From the NCBI RefSeq assembly GCF_021568705.1, contig NZ_JAKGTH010000006.1:496001-560000 (forward strand): DNA of 64,000 nt, written 5' to 3'. This document shows, one piece after another, positions 28,637 through 38,150 of this stretch. A program made the translations under genes and the position numbers. The stretch's first letter is position 1. The number at the start of each line of letters is the position of its first letter. Source of the DNA: Gillisia lutea (GTDB lineage Bacteria; Bacteroidota; Bacteroidia; Flavobacteriales; Flavobacteriaceae). The notes under the pieces are model-generated. The model saw only the letters and a list, made by a program, of their open reading frames with translations, searched no databases and was not told the DNA's origin.

Positions 28637-28668
28637 CCCTCAGGAATTCAATTCACTGAGGGTTTTTT
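28637..28668 (+). terminator. Terminator after hflX
   Basis: CCCTCAG (28637-28643) pairs with CTGAGGG (28656-28662), 12-nt loop, followed by six Ts. It reaches the stop codon of the convergent lipoprotein gene. Confidence 0.85.
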
Positions 28669-30058
28669 AGTTTCCGGTTATTCTAATATTATCTATATCG
28701 TAGGTAGTAGTTTTATCTGGCACGGCTCCTAAATATTTAAAAGCAATATTTACCTTTCCTGTTAAACAAGAAATATCTAATATAGATTTTTTAAAACTAA
28801 CACCATACTGGCTTGCTGGGCCTACAGGAATATTCGCCTCGAGAGTTTGCCAATTGGTAGTTAAGGGATTCCCGGTAAAATCTGTAGTTACTAGAACACT
28901 GAGTATTGTAGCATTGTCATAAGACGCCTTGATCTCGAAGGAGAGCACTTCTTGCGTACTGGTGTCGAGATTTACTGCTGGAGTTATAAGCCAGGCCTCC
29001 AATGGATTTTCTCCTGTATTGTAAGCAGAGATTCTAATAAATCGATTTCCATTTAAAATTCCATCTTCAAAACGTTCATTTCCTCCATTTATATTCACAT
29101 TTGTCCATCCCCTGCCATCTAAAATATTCTCATTACTAATCCCTACAAAGTCTTCTTCAAATAGCTGCTTACTGCCTTGTAGAATATTACTACCACAATT
29201 TAAAAAAACCGGATCACAGCGGTCGTTTTCCATAAATTCTAGATCTTCAGGAGTATTTAAAACAATCACATAATGATCATCATAAAAATTTCGAGTAAGA
29301 ACACCATTTAAGTTACCTGAAAATTGCGGCAGTAAGAGCGATTTAAAATCAGAATAAGTGCTGGTACTCAACATTACTGCTGAAGAACTTAAACAACTCT
29401 CCAATTGTCTTTCTCCGTCATACTGATCGGTAACCTCAGCAGCAAAAGTGTAACGTTGCTCTTCTCTAATAAGATTCCTGTTGAACTGCACATCCTCTAA
29501 CCGGATATAAATATTCTTATAGGTTTCATTGAAATCAACTATATCTATTTGGAGGGGTTTGATCTCTGCTTTTTCGAGTGATCGAATAAGATGTTCATCA
29601 ATTAAAGATTGCGGGATTACAACTACTTCCCCTCTATTTTGAATACCCAATTGATGACTGCCATTGTTATACCCTAAACTTAAACCATCTAATTTCACAT
29701 ACACTTTCCTTCCAAATTCATAAAAATCGGAAAGTGAAGAATCATCGATCAAAATTTGAATCCCTGAGCTTGGGTTTTCGGGTTTGTCCTGCAAGATCAG
29801 TTTCTTGTAAAAATTTCCTGCTTCATCGCTCGAGACAACATATCCTACAATATAGGTATCGGTATTTTGAAAAGTATAGATATCTCCTATTAAAGGTTTA
29901 TAATTTCCTTTAATAGCAGAAATACTTGAGATCACTCCGTCAAAATCATCTTCCGGTACTTCTGGAGTTGGAATCTCAAAATCATCTGTATTAACACACG
30001 AAATAAGTGTGAATATAATTGAGATTAATAGCCCTCTAAAAAAGAAAATTGCTTTCAT
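28667..30058 (-). CDS. DUF5689 domain lipoprotein
   Basis: A 463-aa lipoprotein (lipobox LISC, Cys21). Residues about 40-250 show the DUF5689 pattern: an OB-like fold with YIVGYVVSSDEAGNFYKKL, LILQDKPENPSSGIQI, FGRKVYVKLDGLSLGYNNG. The C-terminal part (about 290-463) resembles a choice-of-anchor/MAM-like beta-sandwich (FEEDFVGISNENILDGRGW, EAWLITPAVNLDTSTQEVLS). DUF5689 OB-like domains are thought to bind nucleic acid or nucleotides. It begins 13 bp after the TonB receptor, so the two form a receptor/surface-lipoprotein pair in the SusC/SusD style. Confidence 0.9.
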   Translation of the reverse strand: MKAIFFFRGLLISIIFTLISCVNTDDFEIPTPEVPEDDFDGVISSISAIKGNYKPLIGDIYTFQNTDTYIVGYVVSSDEAGNFYKKLILQDKPENPSSGIQILIDDSSLSDFYEFGRKVYVKLDGLSLGYNNGSHQLGIQNRGEVVVIPQSLIDEHLIRSLEKAEIKPLQIDIVDFNETYKNIYIRLEDVQFNRNLIREEQRYTFAAEVTDQYDGERQLESCLSSSAVMLSTSTYSDFKSLLLPQFSGNLNGVLTRNFYDDHYVIVLNTPEDLEFMENDRCDPVFLNCGSNILQGSKQLFEEDFVGISNENILDGRGWTNVNINGGNERFEDGILNGNRFIRISAYNTGENPLEAWLITPAVNLDTSTQEVLSFEIKASYDNATILSVLVTTDFTGNPLTTNWQTLEANIPVGPASQYGVSFKKSILDISCLTGKVNIAFKYLGAVPDKTTTYDIDNIRITGN

Positions 30059-30071
30059 ATTAAAATAGTTA

Positions 30072-32900
30072 TCAAAATCTTATATAGAAATTAGAATAAT
30101 AGGAGGCTCCTGTTCCATACCAGTATTTATTAGCAAAAATGGGGGTTTCCCTATCCCTGTCTTCCTTTAACTTAGTATAATTCACATTTCGGGATTGTTC
30201 ATAACCTCCCGTTTTATAGCGTTTATCCAGAATGTTATTTAAACTCATAAAAAAACCAACATACTTATCTTTAATACGCCAGGACTTTCCTCCCGTCGCA
30301 TTTAGTAGAAAATATTCTTGAAATTTTTCTTGTTTCAAGAGCTGATTTGCAGTTACAGGGTTATAAGTAAGTATAGGCAATCCATCAACATCGGTTGAAA
30401 AATTACCGGTTCTAAGTAGCGGACTTATATCAGAAAAAGCATTCGCAAAATAATTAAGGGTAGTTCCAAACCACCAAAACTCCGGATCTCGATACTCAAA
30501 GCCAATTTGTGCTGCTGTTTGAGGTCCGTTAGGCAATCTATAATCTTTTAAAAAGGAAGGCCCATAATCTAACCTGCCTGAAAAATCATCGGAAGTGAGG
30601 TGTAAATTTGGATTGTTGGCATACGTAAACTGCCCGATTCCAACTACCGATTTCAACTTTAACGTAGAAGTGAGTTGGGCTTCTACTCCCAATTCTACTC
30701 CAAAATGCTGTTTTTCAATTCCTGTAAGAACCTCTTGTACAAATGCATTGCTATTATTTCTACCCAAGCCTGAAAGTCCATCGGCATAATAAAATGAAAT
30801 TTCTGTTACATCCTCGATCTTGGTAAAATAGCCGGTAAGCTTGCTTTTCAAAATTCCACTTCTAAAAATATAGCTTAGATCTACAGAGCTTAGCTTTTCC
30901 GTTTGAAGACCTTTAACGATCTCATTATTCTGCCTTGAATTGGAAAAGCTATTCATTAGCGTAGGTGGCTTTCCATAAACTCCGAAATTTAAATCTACAA
31001 GATGCTTGCCTGTAATTTTATAGGTAAAGCCGGCTTTTGCTCCAAAAGTTATAAAATTGAGGACTTCACTTTTCCCAAAAGAATTTTCCGGATAATTTCC
31101 ATTCTTATATAATCCATTTCTTTGATAAGAAGTTTGTTTTGCTTCTGCTGCAACATATGCATCAAACTTCTTATAAGTAAATCTGGTATTGGCAAATGCT
31201 TCGAATTGTTGGGCTTCCAGTTCAAAATTATACTTGAACCGTTCCCCTTCCATAGCAATTCTATTTCGATTAAATAAATCGCTTTGCGCTCGATTATCAG
31301 AAGTTATTTGAGAATCACCTTCCGCAAAAAAGTCGATATCTAAATAGCCAATGCCCCCTAGTAGATCTTTTACATTGGCGAAATTTTCACTTAATAAATG
31401 GGTGTAACTTAGTTTAGCATTCAATAATATGTTAGAATTAATTGTGACAGTTGCAATGGAGTTTAATATAAGATTTGTGTCGTCATTCCGGTCTTCAGCA
31501 ATGACATAAACAGAATTCCCCCCATTTTGTACAACTATTCTATTGGCCTCATAAAGATCATCCCACTCAAGCTGACCATTTTCCATGAAAGTCTGTTGCG
31601 CTCTATAAGCTGATTCAAAATTTTGATCTCCATCAAATCTTAAAAAATAACTCGGCATTTTTTGGTAATAAGATGGATCGGGGTTACTCCCTCCACCTAT
31701 AAAGCTTTCCTGTCCATTTTGTAGCACTAACCGCGTCCCTCCATAGTCTATACGGCTATTTCCGATAGACCCGAATTGATAAAATATGTTGGTATTGATC
31801 ATTGCTTTATCTGTTAACTTCCAGAAATGATTCAACATAAGCACTGGTTCTTTTACCTCTTTAATTCTGGAATTCCTGACCTTTCCATTTTGCATACCCC
31901 AAAATGAATTATAGATTGTACCTTTTAAATCAAAAACTTCCTGGGTATTTGCTGAAGATTTCCCCCGAGAATTAGGGGTATAAAATGCTGTAAAATTTAA
32001 ACTATGTGCAGAAGTTATTCTTTTTTCTACTGCCAGAAAAAAACTATTAGCATCATAAACGGTTCCATCTACAAATCCTTCTGTTGCAAAACGTCTGGAA
32101 GCAGAGGTTGCAATCCACCACTCACCTGGTAATTCTCCAGAACTGTAACTTGCCATTGCTCTTCCTGTATAACTTCGATTAGATGCAGCATAGGAAACTC
32201 GAGCCGACTTGCTATACTGGGAGGCCCTCATAATAATGTTAGTAATTCCAGCCGCTCCACCAAAACTAACCTCTCCGGGTACCAGCCCCATATTAAATAC
32301 CTGATTGCGTTGCATATCATTCAAACCACCCCAATCTGCCCATTGCGGTCTGCCATTAAACAACTTATTCATCTCTATACCATTTATTAACAGTGCTCCA
32401 TAGTTACTATCTAAACCACGGGGTTTAAAAAAACTGGCGCTGAAATCGAAAGAAGCAGCATTCAAAAACACATCTCTGGCTGCCTGCAGTAATCCCGATA
32501 CACTTTCCACACCAATACTTTCTTCGTTAAGTTCACTATCGGATAGGCTTATAATGCTCGCCTGCAGCTGTTCTCTAACAAAATCGGGTTGTAGTAAAAT
32601 AATATCCAGATCCTTTTGTTCACCCTTTATTAAAGTAACAGGTAAGCGCAAGTTAGTAGCACCCGGCTTAGAGAACAGAAATACATACTCTCCAGAGGGA
32701 AGCTCTTCAAGGGAAATACTAAATTTACCATCTACATCGGTTTGAGTTATATAGCTAGTACTCTCAATTGTGATGCTAACCGCTTCAATTTTATCAAAAG
32801 AATTGGCGTCTACTACAATACCTTTTATGGAAGTATTTTGAGCAGAAATGTTACAAAATAAGGACAAACCAAAAAGGAGAAATAAAAACCGGTGTTTCAT
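30072..32900 (-). CDS. TonB-dependent receptor with carboxypeptidase-like regulatory domain
   Basis: Outer-membrane active transporter, 942 aa. Signal peptide MKHRFLFLLFGLSLFCNISAQ, then a CarboxypepD_reg-like domain (TSIKGIVVDANSFDKIEAV), a plug region (FLNAASFDFSASFFKPRGLD, LLINGIEMNKLFNG, GGAAGITNIIMRAS), and a C-terminal 22-strand barrel ending in GASYYSNFYIRF with terminal Phe. Substrate unknown; the partner DUF5689 lipoprotein and the divergent exported endonuclease suggest nucleic-acid or phosphate-ester products. An ATG 9 bp upstream is possible, but MKHRF gives the proper signal peptide. Confidence 0.93.
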   Translation of the reverse strand: MKHRFLFLLFGLSLFCNISAQNTSIKGIVVDANSFDKIEAVSITIESTSYITQTDVDGKFSISLEELPSGEYVFLFSKPGATNLRLPVTLIKGEQKDLDIILLQPDFVREQLQASIISLSDSELNEESIGVESVSGLLQAARDVFLNAASFDFSASFFKPRGLDSNYGALLINGIEMNKLFNGRPQWADWGGLNDMQRNQVFNMGLVPGEVSFGGAAGITNIIMRASQYSKSARVSYAASNRSYTGRAMASYSSGELPGEWWIATSASRRFATEGFVDGTVYDANSFFLAVEKRITSAHSLNFTAFYTPNSRGKSSANTQEVFDLKGTIYNSFWGMQNGKVRNSRIKEVKEPVLMLNHFWKLTDKAMINTNIFYQFGSIGNSRIDYGGTRLVLQNGQESFIGGGSNPDPSYYQKMPSYFLRFDGDQNFESAYRAQQTFMENGQLEWDDLYEANRIVVQNGGNSVYVIAEDRNDDTNLILNSIATVTINSNILLNAKLSYTHLLSENFANVKDLLGGIGYLDIDFFAEGDSQITSDNRAQSDLFNRNRIAMEGERFKYNFELEAQQFEAFANTRFTYKKFDAYVAAEAKQTSYQRNGLYKNGNYPENSFGKSEVLNFITFGAKAGFTYKITGKHLVDLNFGVYGKPPTLMNSFSNSRQNNEIVKGLQTEKLSSVDLSYIFRSGILKSKLTGYFTKIEDVTEISFYYADGLSGLGRNNSNAFVQEVLTGIEKQHFGVELGVEAQLTSTLKLKSVVGIGQFTYANNPNLHLTSDDFSGRLDYGPSFLKDYRLPNGPQTAAQIGFEYRDPEFWWFGTTLNYFANAFSDISPLLRTGNFSTDVDGLPILTYNPVTANQLLKQEKFQEYFLLNATGGKSWRIKDKYVGFFMSLNNILDKRYKTGGYEQSRNVNYTKLKEDRDRETPIFANKYWYGTGASYYSNFYIRF

Positions 32901-32993
32901 ATAAAGCACTCAATTACAAAGATTAAAGTAGAACTAAAATCGAATGGTATTCAATTAATTTTTACCTTAATCCACATTTTCAACTTATATTAT

Positions 32994-34073
32994 ATGAAAC
33001 GTTCTAATAATCAAAAATCCTTGAGTAAGATTCTTTTATGTGTCCTCTTGGGTATGATTTCCATTAATATTGCCTACTGCCAGGAGACCAGAAATTACCA
33101 GATAAATACAGTTGCGTTTTACAATGTTGAAAATCTCTTTGATACCGAAAATGATCCGGTGACTTTCGACGATGACAGAACCCCTCTGGGAAAAGATGCT
33201 TGGACAGAAGATAAATATGAGGATAAACTAAAAAATATCGCGAAGGTTTTATCTGAAATTGGACAGGACGGATCTCACAATTCGCCGGCTATTATTGGTA
33301 TCTGTGAGATTGAAAATTTGAAAGTTCTTGAAGATCTTACTAATCAACCTTCCCTTATTAAATATAATTACGGTATTGTGCATTATGATTCCCCTGATAT
33401 GCGTGGAGTGGATGTTGCTTTACTTTACCAAAAATCTCATTTTAAACCCTTGAATTCCCAGTCAAGAAGATTGCTGCTTTACGAAAAAGAAGCTCCTTCA
33501 AAACGTGTATATACCCGAGATCAACTGGTGGTAACCGGCTTATTAGACGGTGAAAAAGTTCATTTCATTGTAAACCACTGGCCTTCAAGAAGCGGAGGAG
33601 AAGCCCGTAGCAGTTACAAACGCGAAAAAGCTGCCGAATTGAATAGATTGATCATAGATTCGCTTCAACAAATAGACCCTTATGCTAAAATATTGAACAT
33701 GGGTGACTTCAATGACGACCCTACAAATAAGAGCATAAAAAAGGTGCTTAAAACATCAGCTACTAAGAATAAAACCCAGTTCAAGCAACTTTACAACCCG
33801 ATGGAAAACATGATTAAACAAGGGAAAGGAACACTGGCCTATAGAGATAAATGGAATTTATTCGACCAGATTCTCCTTACCAATCCTTTGATAAATGAAA
33901 AAGATAAAGGCTTTCAGTTCTACAAAGCAGGAATCTTCAATAAGGAATATTTAATTACAACTTCCGGCCAATTTAGAGGATATCCAAAGAGAAGTTATGG
34001 ATATGCCGGTTACGAAGGCGGATATAGCGATCATTTTCCAGTATATGTATATCTTATTAAACCAGTAGAATAA
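32994..34073 (+). CDS. Exported endonuclease/exonuclease/phosphatase family protein
   Basis: A 359-aa enzyme of the EEP fold. N-terminal signal MKRSNNQKSLSKILLCVLLG ending near AYCQE. Catalytic motifs are present: NVENLFDTENDP near residue 47, IGICEIENLKVLEDL (metal Glu), FIVNHWPSRSGGEARSS (His), ILNMGDFNDDPTNKS (Asp and Asn), and the C-terminal YSDHFPVYVYL (Asp-His). The substrate may be DNA, RNA, or a phosphodiester. Divergent from the TonB receptor with a 93-bp gap. The open frame runs 102 bp further upstream into the receptor gene; the shorter start fits the signal peptide. Confidence 0.9.
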   Translation: MKRSNNQKSLSKILLCVLLGMISINIAYCQETRNYQINTVAFYNVENLFDTENDPVTFDDDRTPLGKDAWTEDKYEDKLKNIAKVLSEIGQDGSHNSPAIIGICEIENLKVLEDLTNQPSLIKYNYGIVHYDSPDMRGVDVALLYQKSHFKPLNSQSRRLLLYEKEAPSKRVYTRDQLVVTGLLDGEKVHFIVNHWPSRSGGEARSSYKREKAAELNRLIIDSLQQIDPYAKILNMGDFNDDPTNKSIKKVLKTSATKNKTQFKQLYNPMENMIKQGKGTLAYRDKWNLFDQILLTNPLINEKDKGFQFYKAGIFNKEYLITTSGQFRGYPKRSYGYAGYEGGYSDHFPVYVYLIKPVE

Positions 34074-34074
34074 A

Positions 34075-35151
34075 CTAAAAAAGTTTCAGCTGCCCATTTT
34101 TGTACTGCTCATGAAGATGACAGTTCAAATCAGGTTTTACCCGTCCTGAAAGATATTTTTTTCTAGCTATTCGGAACTGTTGCTCTACTTGCTCAGCAAT
34201 AGTACCAGAGCCTCTCATACGTCTGCCATACACGCTGTCGTTTAAATTTCCGCCATGACATTCCTGAATTTGATGCAATACTTTATCGGCTCTATCTGGC
34301 ATTGTCTTTTTAATCCAATCGGTAAAAATTCCACCTATAGCTCCGTTCAAACGCACCATTGTATAGCCTACTCCAAGTGCACCTTTTTCAGAAATCGCTT
34401 TTACCAAAGGTAAGACCTCATGACTGTTGATCCCGGGAATAATAGGGGCCATCATCACGCTAACCGGAATGTTTGCTGAAGAAAGCTTTTCTAGAGTTTC
34501 CAAGCGCTTTTTCACACTCGCTGTTCTAGGTTCTAACAACCGCCTTATTTCTTCATCTAAAGATGTAATTGAAAGATTTACATGAACCAAATTGTCTGCT
34601 GCCAATTCCCTTAAAATATCAATATCACGCTGGATAAGAGCATTTTTAGTTATAATACCTACCGGATGCTTATATTTCAGAAATGTTTGTAAGAGGTGAC
34701 GAGTAATTTTCAGTTTTTTCTCTATAGGCTGATAACAGTCTGTGTTACCAGAAAGCACAATGGGTACCGCTTCCCAACGAGGACTTTGGAGTTTCTTTTC
34801 TAATAAATTCACCGCATTGCGTTTTACTAATATCTTCTGCTCAAAATCTAAGCCTGCACTGTAACCCCAATATTCATGTGAATTTCTTGCATAGCAATAC
34901 ACACAACCATGTTCACATCCCTGATATGGATTTAAAGAAAAGCCCATTCTAATGTCTGGACTATTTACTTTGTTCACAATAGTTTTAGGAAAAGTATCTA
35001 TCAATGAAGTTTTGGAATCTTGCGCCTCTTCTCCTTCCAAAGCGCAATAATTGAGAAAATCATCTCGATACTCGTGATTTTGAGCATCAAATTTATTACT
35101 AACATTAAGCTGCGCACCTCTTCCTTTAATTATATGATTTCCCTTCGACAT
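34075..35151 (-). CDS. PA0069-family radical SAM protein
   Basis: A 358-aa radical SAM protein with the 4Fe-4S triad CxxxCxxC in GCEHGCVYCYARNSHEYWGY near residue 85. Preceding MGFSLNPYQG and following VLSGNTDCYQPIEKK and SITSLDEEIRRLLEPR are typical of the SplB-related PA0069 family. The reaction is unknown. Its start lies 5 nt after an exact -7 box (TATTTTTG, minus strand 35157-35164) that itself overlaps the palindrome described next. The stop codon is 1 bp from the convergent endonuclease. Confidence 0.92.
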   Translation of the reverse strand: MSKGNHIIKGRGAQLNVSNKFDAQNHEYRDDFLNYCALEGEEAQDSKTSLIDTFPKTIVNKVNSPDIRMGFSLNPYQGCEHGCVYCYARNSHEYWGYSAGLDFEQKILVKRNAVNLLEKKLQSPRWEAVPIVLSGNTDCYQPIEKKLKITRHLLQTFLKYKHPVGIITKNALIQRDIDILRELAADNLVHVNLSITSLDEEIRRLLEPRTASVKKRLETLEKLSSANIPVSVMMAPIIPGINSHEVLPLVKAISEKGALGVGYTMVRLNGAIGGIFTDWIKKTMPDRADKVLHQIQECHGGNLNDSVYGRRMRGSGTIAEQVEQQFRIARKKYLSGRVKPDLNCHLHEQYKNGQLKLF

Positions 35152-35156
35152 AAAAA

Positions 35157-35164
35157 CAAAAATA
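35157..35164 (-). promoter_or_regulatory. -7 element of the radical SAM gene
   Basis: Minus-strand TATTTTTG matches the Bacteroidetes -7 consensus and ends 5 nt before the ATG. No convincing TTG lies 17-23 nt upstream, so this is only a candidate. Confidence 0.45.
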
Positions 35165-35203
35165 TGGAATAATTCCTTTTAAAAGGAATTATTCCATATT
35201 TTT
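35158..35203 (-). terminator. Perfect 46-bp palindrome, terminator of enoyl-CoA hydratase gene
   Basis: Two arms of 23 bp are exact reverse complements (core GGAATAATTCC and GGAATTATTCC around TTTTAAAA). On the minus strand it is followed by a T-rich tract. It lies 26 bp past the hydratase stop codon and directly before the radical SAM start. Unusually long and loop-free for a terminator. Confidence 0.75.
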
Positions 35204-35229
35204 ATATTGTTGAAATTCGAATGTGGAGA

Positions 35230-36012
35230 TTACTTACCCGGAAAATCTGCTCTGCGTTTATTTAAAAATGCTGTCGTTCCTTCTTCAAAATCTTCTGTTC
35301 CAAAACATTTACCAAATTCTGATATTTCAGTTTTAAAACCATCAACCCCGGTTTCATAGTTCGCGTTCACAGCTTTAATAGCCGATTTTATGGCTACCAG
35401 CGAATTTCTCATAATTTTTCCAGCTAATCTTTCAGCAAATTCAATTAACTCTTCCTGAGTGGTAACATGGTTCACTAAATTATATTGCAATGCCTGATTG
35501 GCATCTATCATTCCTGCGGTCATGATCATTTCCATGGCACGACCTTTTCCAACCAGTTGAGGCAATCGCTGTGTCCCTCCATATCCGGGAATAACTCCAA
35601 GAGATACCTCTGGAAGCCCCATTTTGGCATTCTCACTGGCAATTCTAAAATGTGCAGCCATTGCCAACTCTAATCCGCCGCCCAAGGCGAATCCATTTAC
35701 AGCAGCGATCACCGGCTTTGAAAAATTAGCTACGAAATCGAATAATTTGGCCTGCCCTTGAGCAGCCAGCTCTTCCCCTTCTTCCGGAGAGAAATCTGAA
35801 AATTCACTTATATCGGCTCCTGCCACAAAAGCTTTTTCTCCGCTTCCGGTAAGAATAATCACTTTCACCTCATCCTCCTCCGCCGCAGCTTTAAAAGCCT
35901 GATGAAGTTCGTCTATGGTCTCTTTATTCAAGGCATTCAACTTAGAAGGCCTGTTAACGGTTATTTGTAGTATCCCGTCCTTATTCTCTGATAGTACATT
36001 TTGAAAATCCAT
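35230..36012 (-). CDS. Enoyl-CoA hydratase
   Basis: Crotonase-fold enzyme of 260 aa that hydrates 2-enoyl-CoA in fatty-acid or amino-acid breakdown. Oxyanion segment AFVAGADISEFSDF; both catalytic glutamates are kept, in ALGGGLELAMAAHFR and GLPEVSLGVIPGYGGTQRL, pointing to true hydratase activity. A second ATG sits 3 bp upstream (MM start). Lies 66 bp after the histidine kinase on the same strand. Confidence 0.94.
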   Translation of the reverse strand: MDFQNVLSENKDGILQITVNRPSKLNALNKETIDELHQAFKAAAEEDEVKVIILTGSGEKAFVAGADISEFSDFSPEEGEELAAQGQAKLFDFVANFSKPVIAAVNGFALGGGLELAMAAHFRIASENAKMGLPEVSLGVIPGYGGTQRLPQLVGKGRAMEMIMTAGMIDANQALQYNLVNHVTTQEELIEFAERLAGKIMRNSLVAIKSAIKAVNANYETGVDGFKTEISEFGKCFGTEDFEEGTTAFLNKRRADFPGK

Positions 36013-36078
36013 CATTTAAGTATGTTTTTGGTTAGTTGAAATCTTAGAGGAACCATGCGTGCCTCTGTTTCAAATTCA

Positions 36079-37536
36079 TTATTCCTTTGGAAATCTAACG
36101 CTAAAGCTAGTTCCCTTATTTTTTTGTGAAGTAAAACTAATACTTCCCTTATAGGTTTCCACTAGGTTCTTAACCATGGCTAAACCTAATCCCATCCCAC
36201 TGCTTTTAGTAGTAAATTTAGGCTCGAATACCTTGTCCTTATTTTCTTCATCTATTCCAATTCCATTATCAGAAACAGAAATACAAACCATCTTCCCTTC
36301 TTCTTCAACCCTTACGAGAATTCTCGGATCTGGGATATCCTGCAAGGCTTGAGTAGCGTTTTTTACCAGATTGGTAACTACGCGAATTAACTGGGTACGA
36401 TCGAATTTTGCCAGGATTTCTTCTTTTTCTGAAGTAAAAATAATGTAATCTTCATTAAAGATATCCAACGCTAATTTCACAATTTTTGGAACGTTCAAGA
36501 TCTCATTTTGCTGAGCAGGCATTTTTGCAAAATTCGAAAATGCCGATGCAATTGCGCTCATGGTATCTATTTGATGGATAAGCGTATTGCTGTATTCTTC
36601 TACTTTTTGGTGAATAGTAGGATCTTGAGGGTCGAACTTAAGCTGGAAACTTTGTACGCTTAACCTCATTGGGGTTAGCGGATTCTTAATTTCATGCGCG
36701 ACCTGCTTAGCCATTTCTCTCCAAGCCTGTTCCCGCTCCCCTGTAGCTAATTTTACTGCGCTCTCCTCCAGCTCATCGATCATACTATTATAAGCAGCCA
36801 CCAAAGTGTAGATTTCTTCAGAAGCATTATCGATATGGATCTTTTGATTGCGCTTATCCAAACGTGTTTCAATGATTTTTTCAGAAACGATTTTTAGAGA
36901 TTTTGTAATGTATTTGGAAAGGAAATAAGACATCAATATAGCCAGAACGAGCATAAATAGGTAAACTTCCCCCATTTTCATCAGGAAATCGTTCAAATCC
37001 TTCTGTAATAATTCGTCATCTTGCAAATAAGGCAAGTATAGAATTGCAAGAGGTTTGAATTTACTATCAGTAATATACGTATAAGAGGATTGAAATTTTT
37101 GTCCGTTGATCTCCGATTTCTTTAAAAATCGCTTATTTCTTGATGCCTCCAGATTTTCTAAGATATACTTAGGAATTTGAATATTGGTAGTATCCCTAAA
37201 AAAGGATTCATTAGATTTTATAAGCAACTTTCCGTTAAGATCGTAAACATTAAGCTGCATCTCGTGCACTTGTGAGATCTCGTAAATCTTCTGGCGTTCT
37301 TTTAAGATAACCGCCATATTCTCTGTATTTACCAGATGTGTAGTTCCTGAAAGTACGAACTTGATATTTTCACGAATAGCCTGTTCCTTTCGCTCTAACC
37401 GTTCTCTATGATAATCTTCTGATTCTTGCTTGTACTGAAAAACCGTAACCCCTGCAATAAGTATAGAAGCCCCCAAAACCAATAAGATCATGGAAATGAA
37501 AATACGGTTTCTTAGAGATAATTTTAAAAGCTTCAT
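36079..37536 (-). CDS. Sensor histidine kinase (NtrY-like)
   Basis: A 485-aa membrane kinase: TM1 about 11-31, an extracytoplasmic sensor loop of about 140 residues, TM2 about 190-210, HAMP to about 260, HisKA with REMAKQVAHEIKNPLTPMR (phospho-His near residue 280), and HATPase with NLVKNATQAL, SDNGIGIDEENKDKVF and SSGMGLGLAMVKNLV. The HEIKNPLTP form is typical of the NtrY group. No response regulator is next to it. It follows hemJ after 46 bp on the same strand. Confidence 0.94.
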   Translation of the reverse strand: MKLLKLSLRNRIFISMILLVLGASILIAGVTVFQYKQESEDYHRERLERKEQAIRENIKFVLSGTTHLVNTENMAVILKERQKIYEISQVHEMQLNVYDLNGKLLIKSNESFFRDTTNIQIPKYILENLEASRNKRFLKKSEINGQKFQSSYTYITDSKFKPLAILYLPYLQDDELLQKDLNDFLMKMGEVYLFMLVLAILMSYFLSKYITKSLKIVSEKIIETRLDKRNQKIHIDNASEEIYTLVAAYNSMIDELEESAVKLATGEREQAWREMAKQVAHEIKNPLTPMRLSVQSFQLKFDPQDPTIHQKVEEYSNTLIHQIDTMSAIASAFSNFAKMPAQQNEILNVPKIVKLALDIFNEDYIIFTSEKEEILAKFDRTQLIRVVTNLVKNATQALQDIPDPRILVRVEEEGKMVCISVSDNGIGIDEENKDKVFEPKFTTKSSGMGLGLAMVKNLVETYKGSISFTSQKNKGTSFSVRFPKE

Positions 37537-37582
37537 AGAGTTAAGGAGTAATTAGCGTAGAAATATCAATTATCACACCATA

Positions 37583-38134
37583 TCAGGCTTTAGAGTTTTT
37601 AGATCGAATGCGCTGGTAGAATTTAAAGCCAAGCATTAATATTACGGCTAATAGAATTAAGGCTATCACCCCATATATCCAATTAACGGCATCACGTACT
37701 ATAACCAGAAAGATAACAGAAAAAAGGATCATTGTAGAACCTTCATTCCACAATCTCATTTGGTTGGAAGTCCATTTAATTTTATCATTTTGAAGATCTT
37801 TATAGATGAAGTGACATTTAATATGATAGGCATACAACAAGACTACAAATCCCAATTTTACAAGCATCCAATCCTGCTTTAACCAAAACGGCATTAAATA
37901 CAAGAGTAGAAAAGCAAAGATACTCGCAAGGATTGCCGAAGGCCAGGTGATGATCTTCCAGAGGCGCAATGTCATTAGCTTTAATTGAGCTATCAAAATA
38001 GATCTTTCCGGCTCAGGCTTTTGTGAGGCTTCAATATGATACACAAACAGCCTTGGAATATAGAATAGACCCGCAAACCAGGTAATCACAAAAATTAAAT
38101 GTAAAGACTTTATATAGTTGTAATATTCGATCAC
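37583..38134 (-). CDS. hemJ: Protoporphyrinogen IX oxidase HemJ
   Basis: Oxidises protoporphyrinogen IX to protoporphyrin IX in the membrane, the step before HemH. The 183-aa protein has four or five TM segments and the HemJ signatures: SLHLIFVITWFAGLFYIPRL with conserved His12, YHIEASQKPEPER, DWMLVKLGFVVLL with conserved Lys93, and RLWNEGSTMILF. The start codon is GTG, 17 nt after a consensus promoter. Located two genes from hemH, and no other protoporphyrinogen oxidase (hemG/hemY) is in the window. Confidence 0.93.
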   Translation of the reverse strand: MIEYYNYIKSLHLIFVITWFAGLFYIPRLFVYHIEASQKPEPERSILIAQLKLMTLRLWKIITWPSAILASIFAFLLLYLMPFWLKQDWMLVKLGFVVLLYAYHIKCHFIYKDLQNDKIKWTSNQMRLWNEGSTMILFSVIFLVIVRDAVNWIYGVIALILLAVILMLGFKFYQRIRSKNSKA

Positions 38135-38150
38135 AGGCTAAAATTTAATT

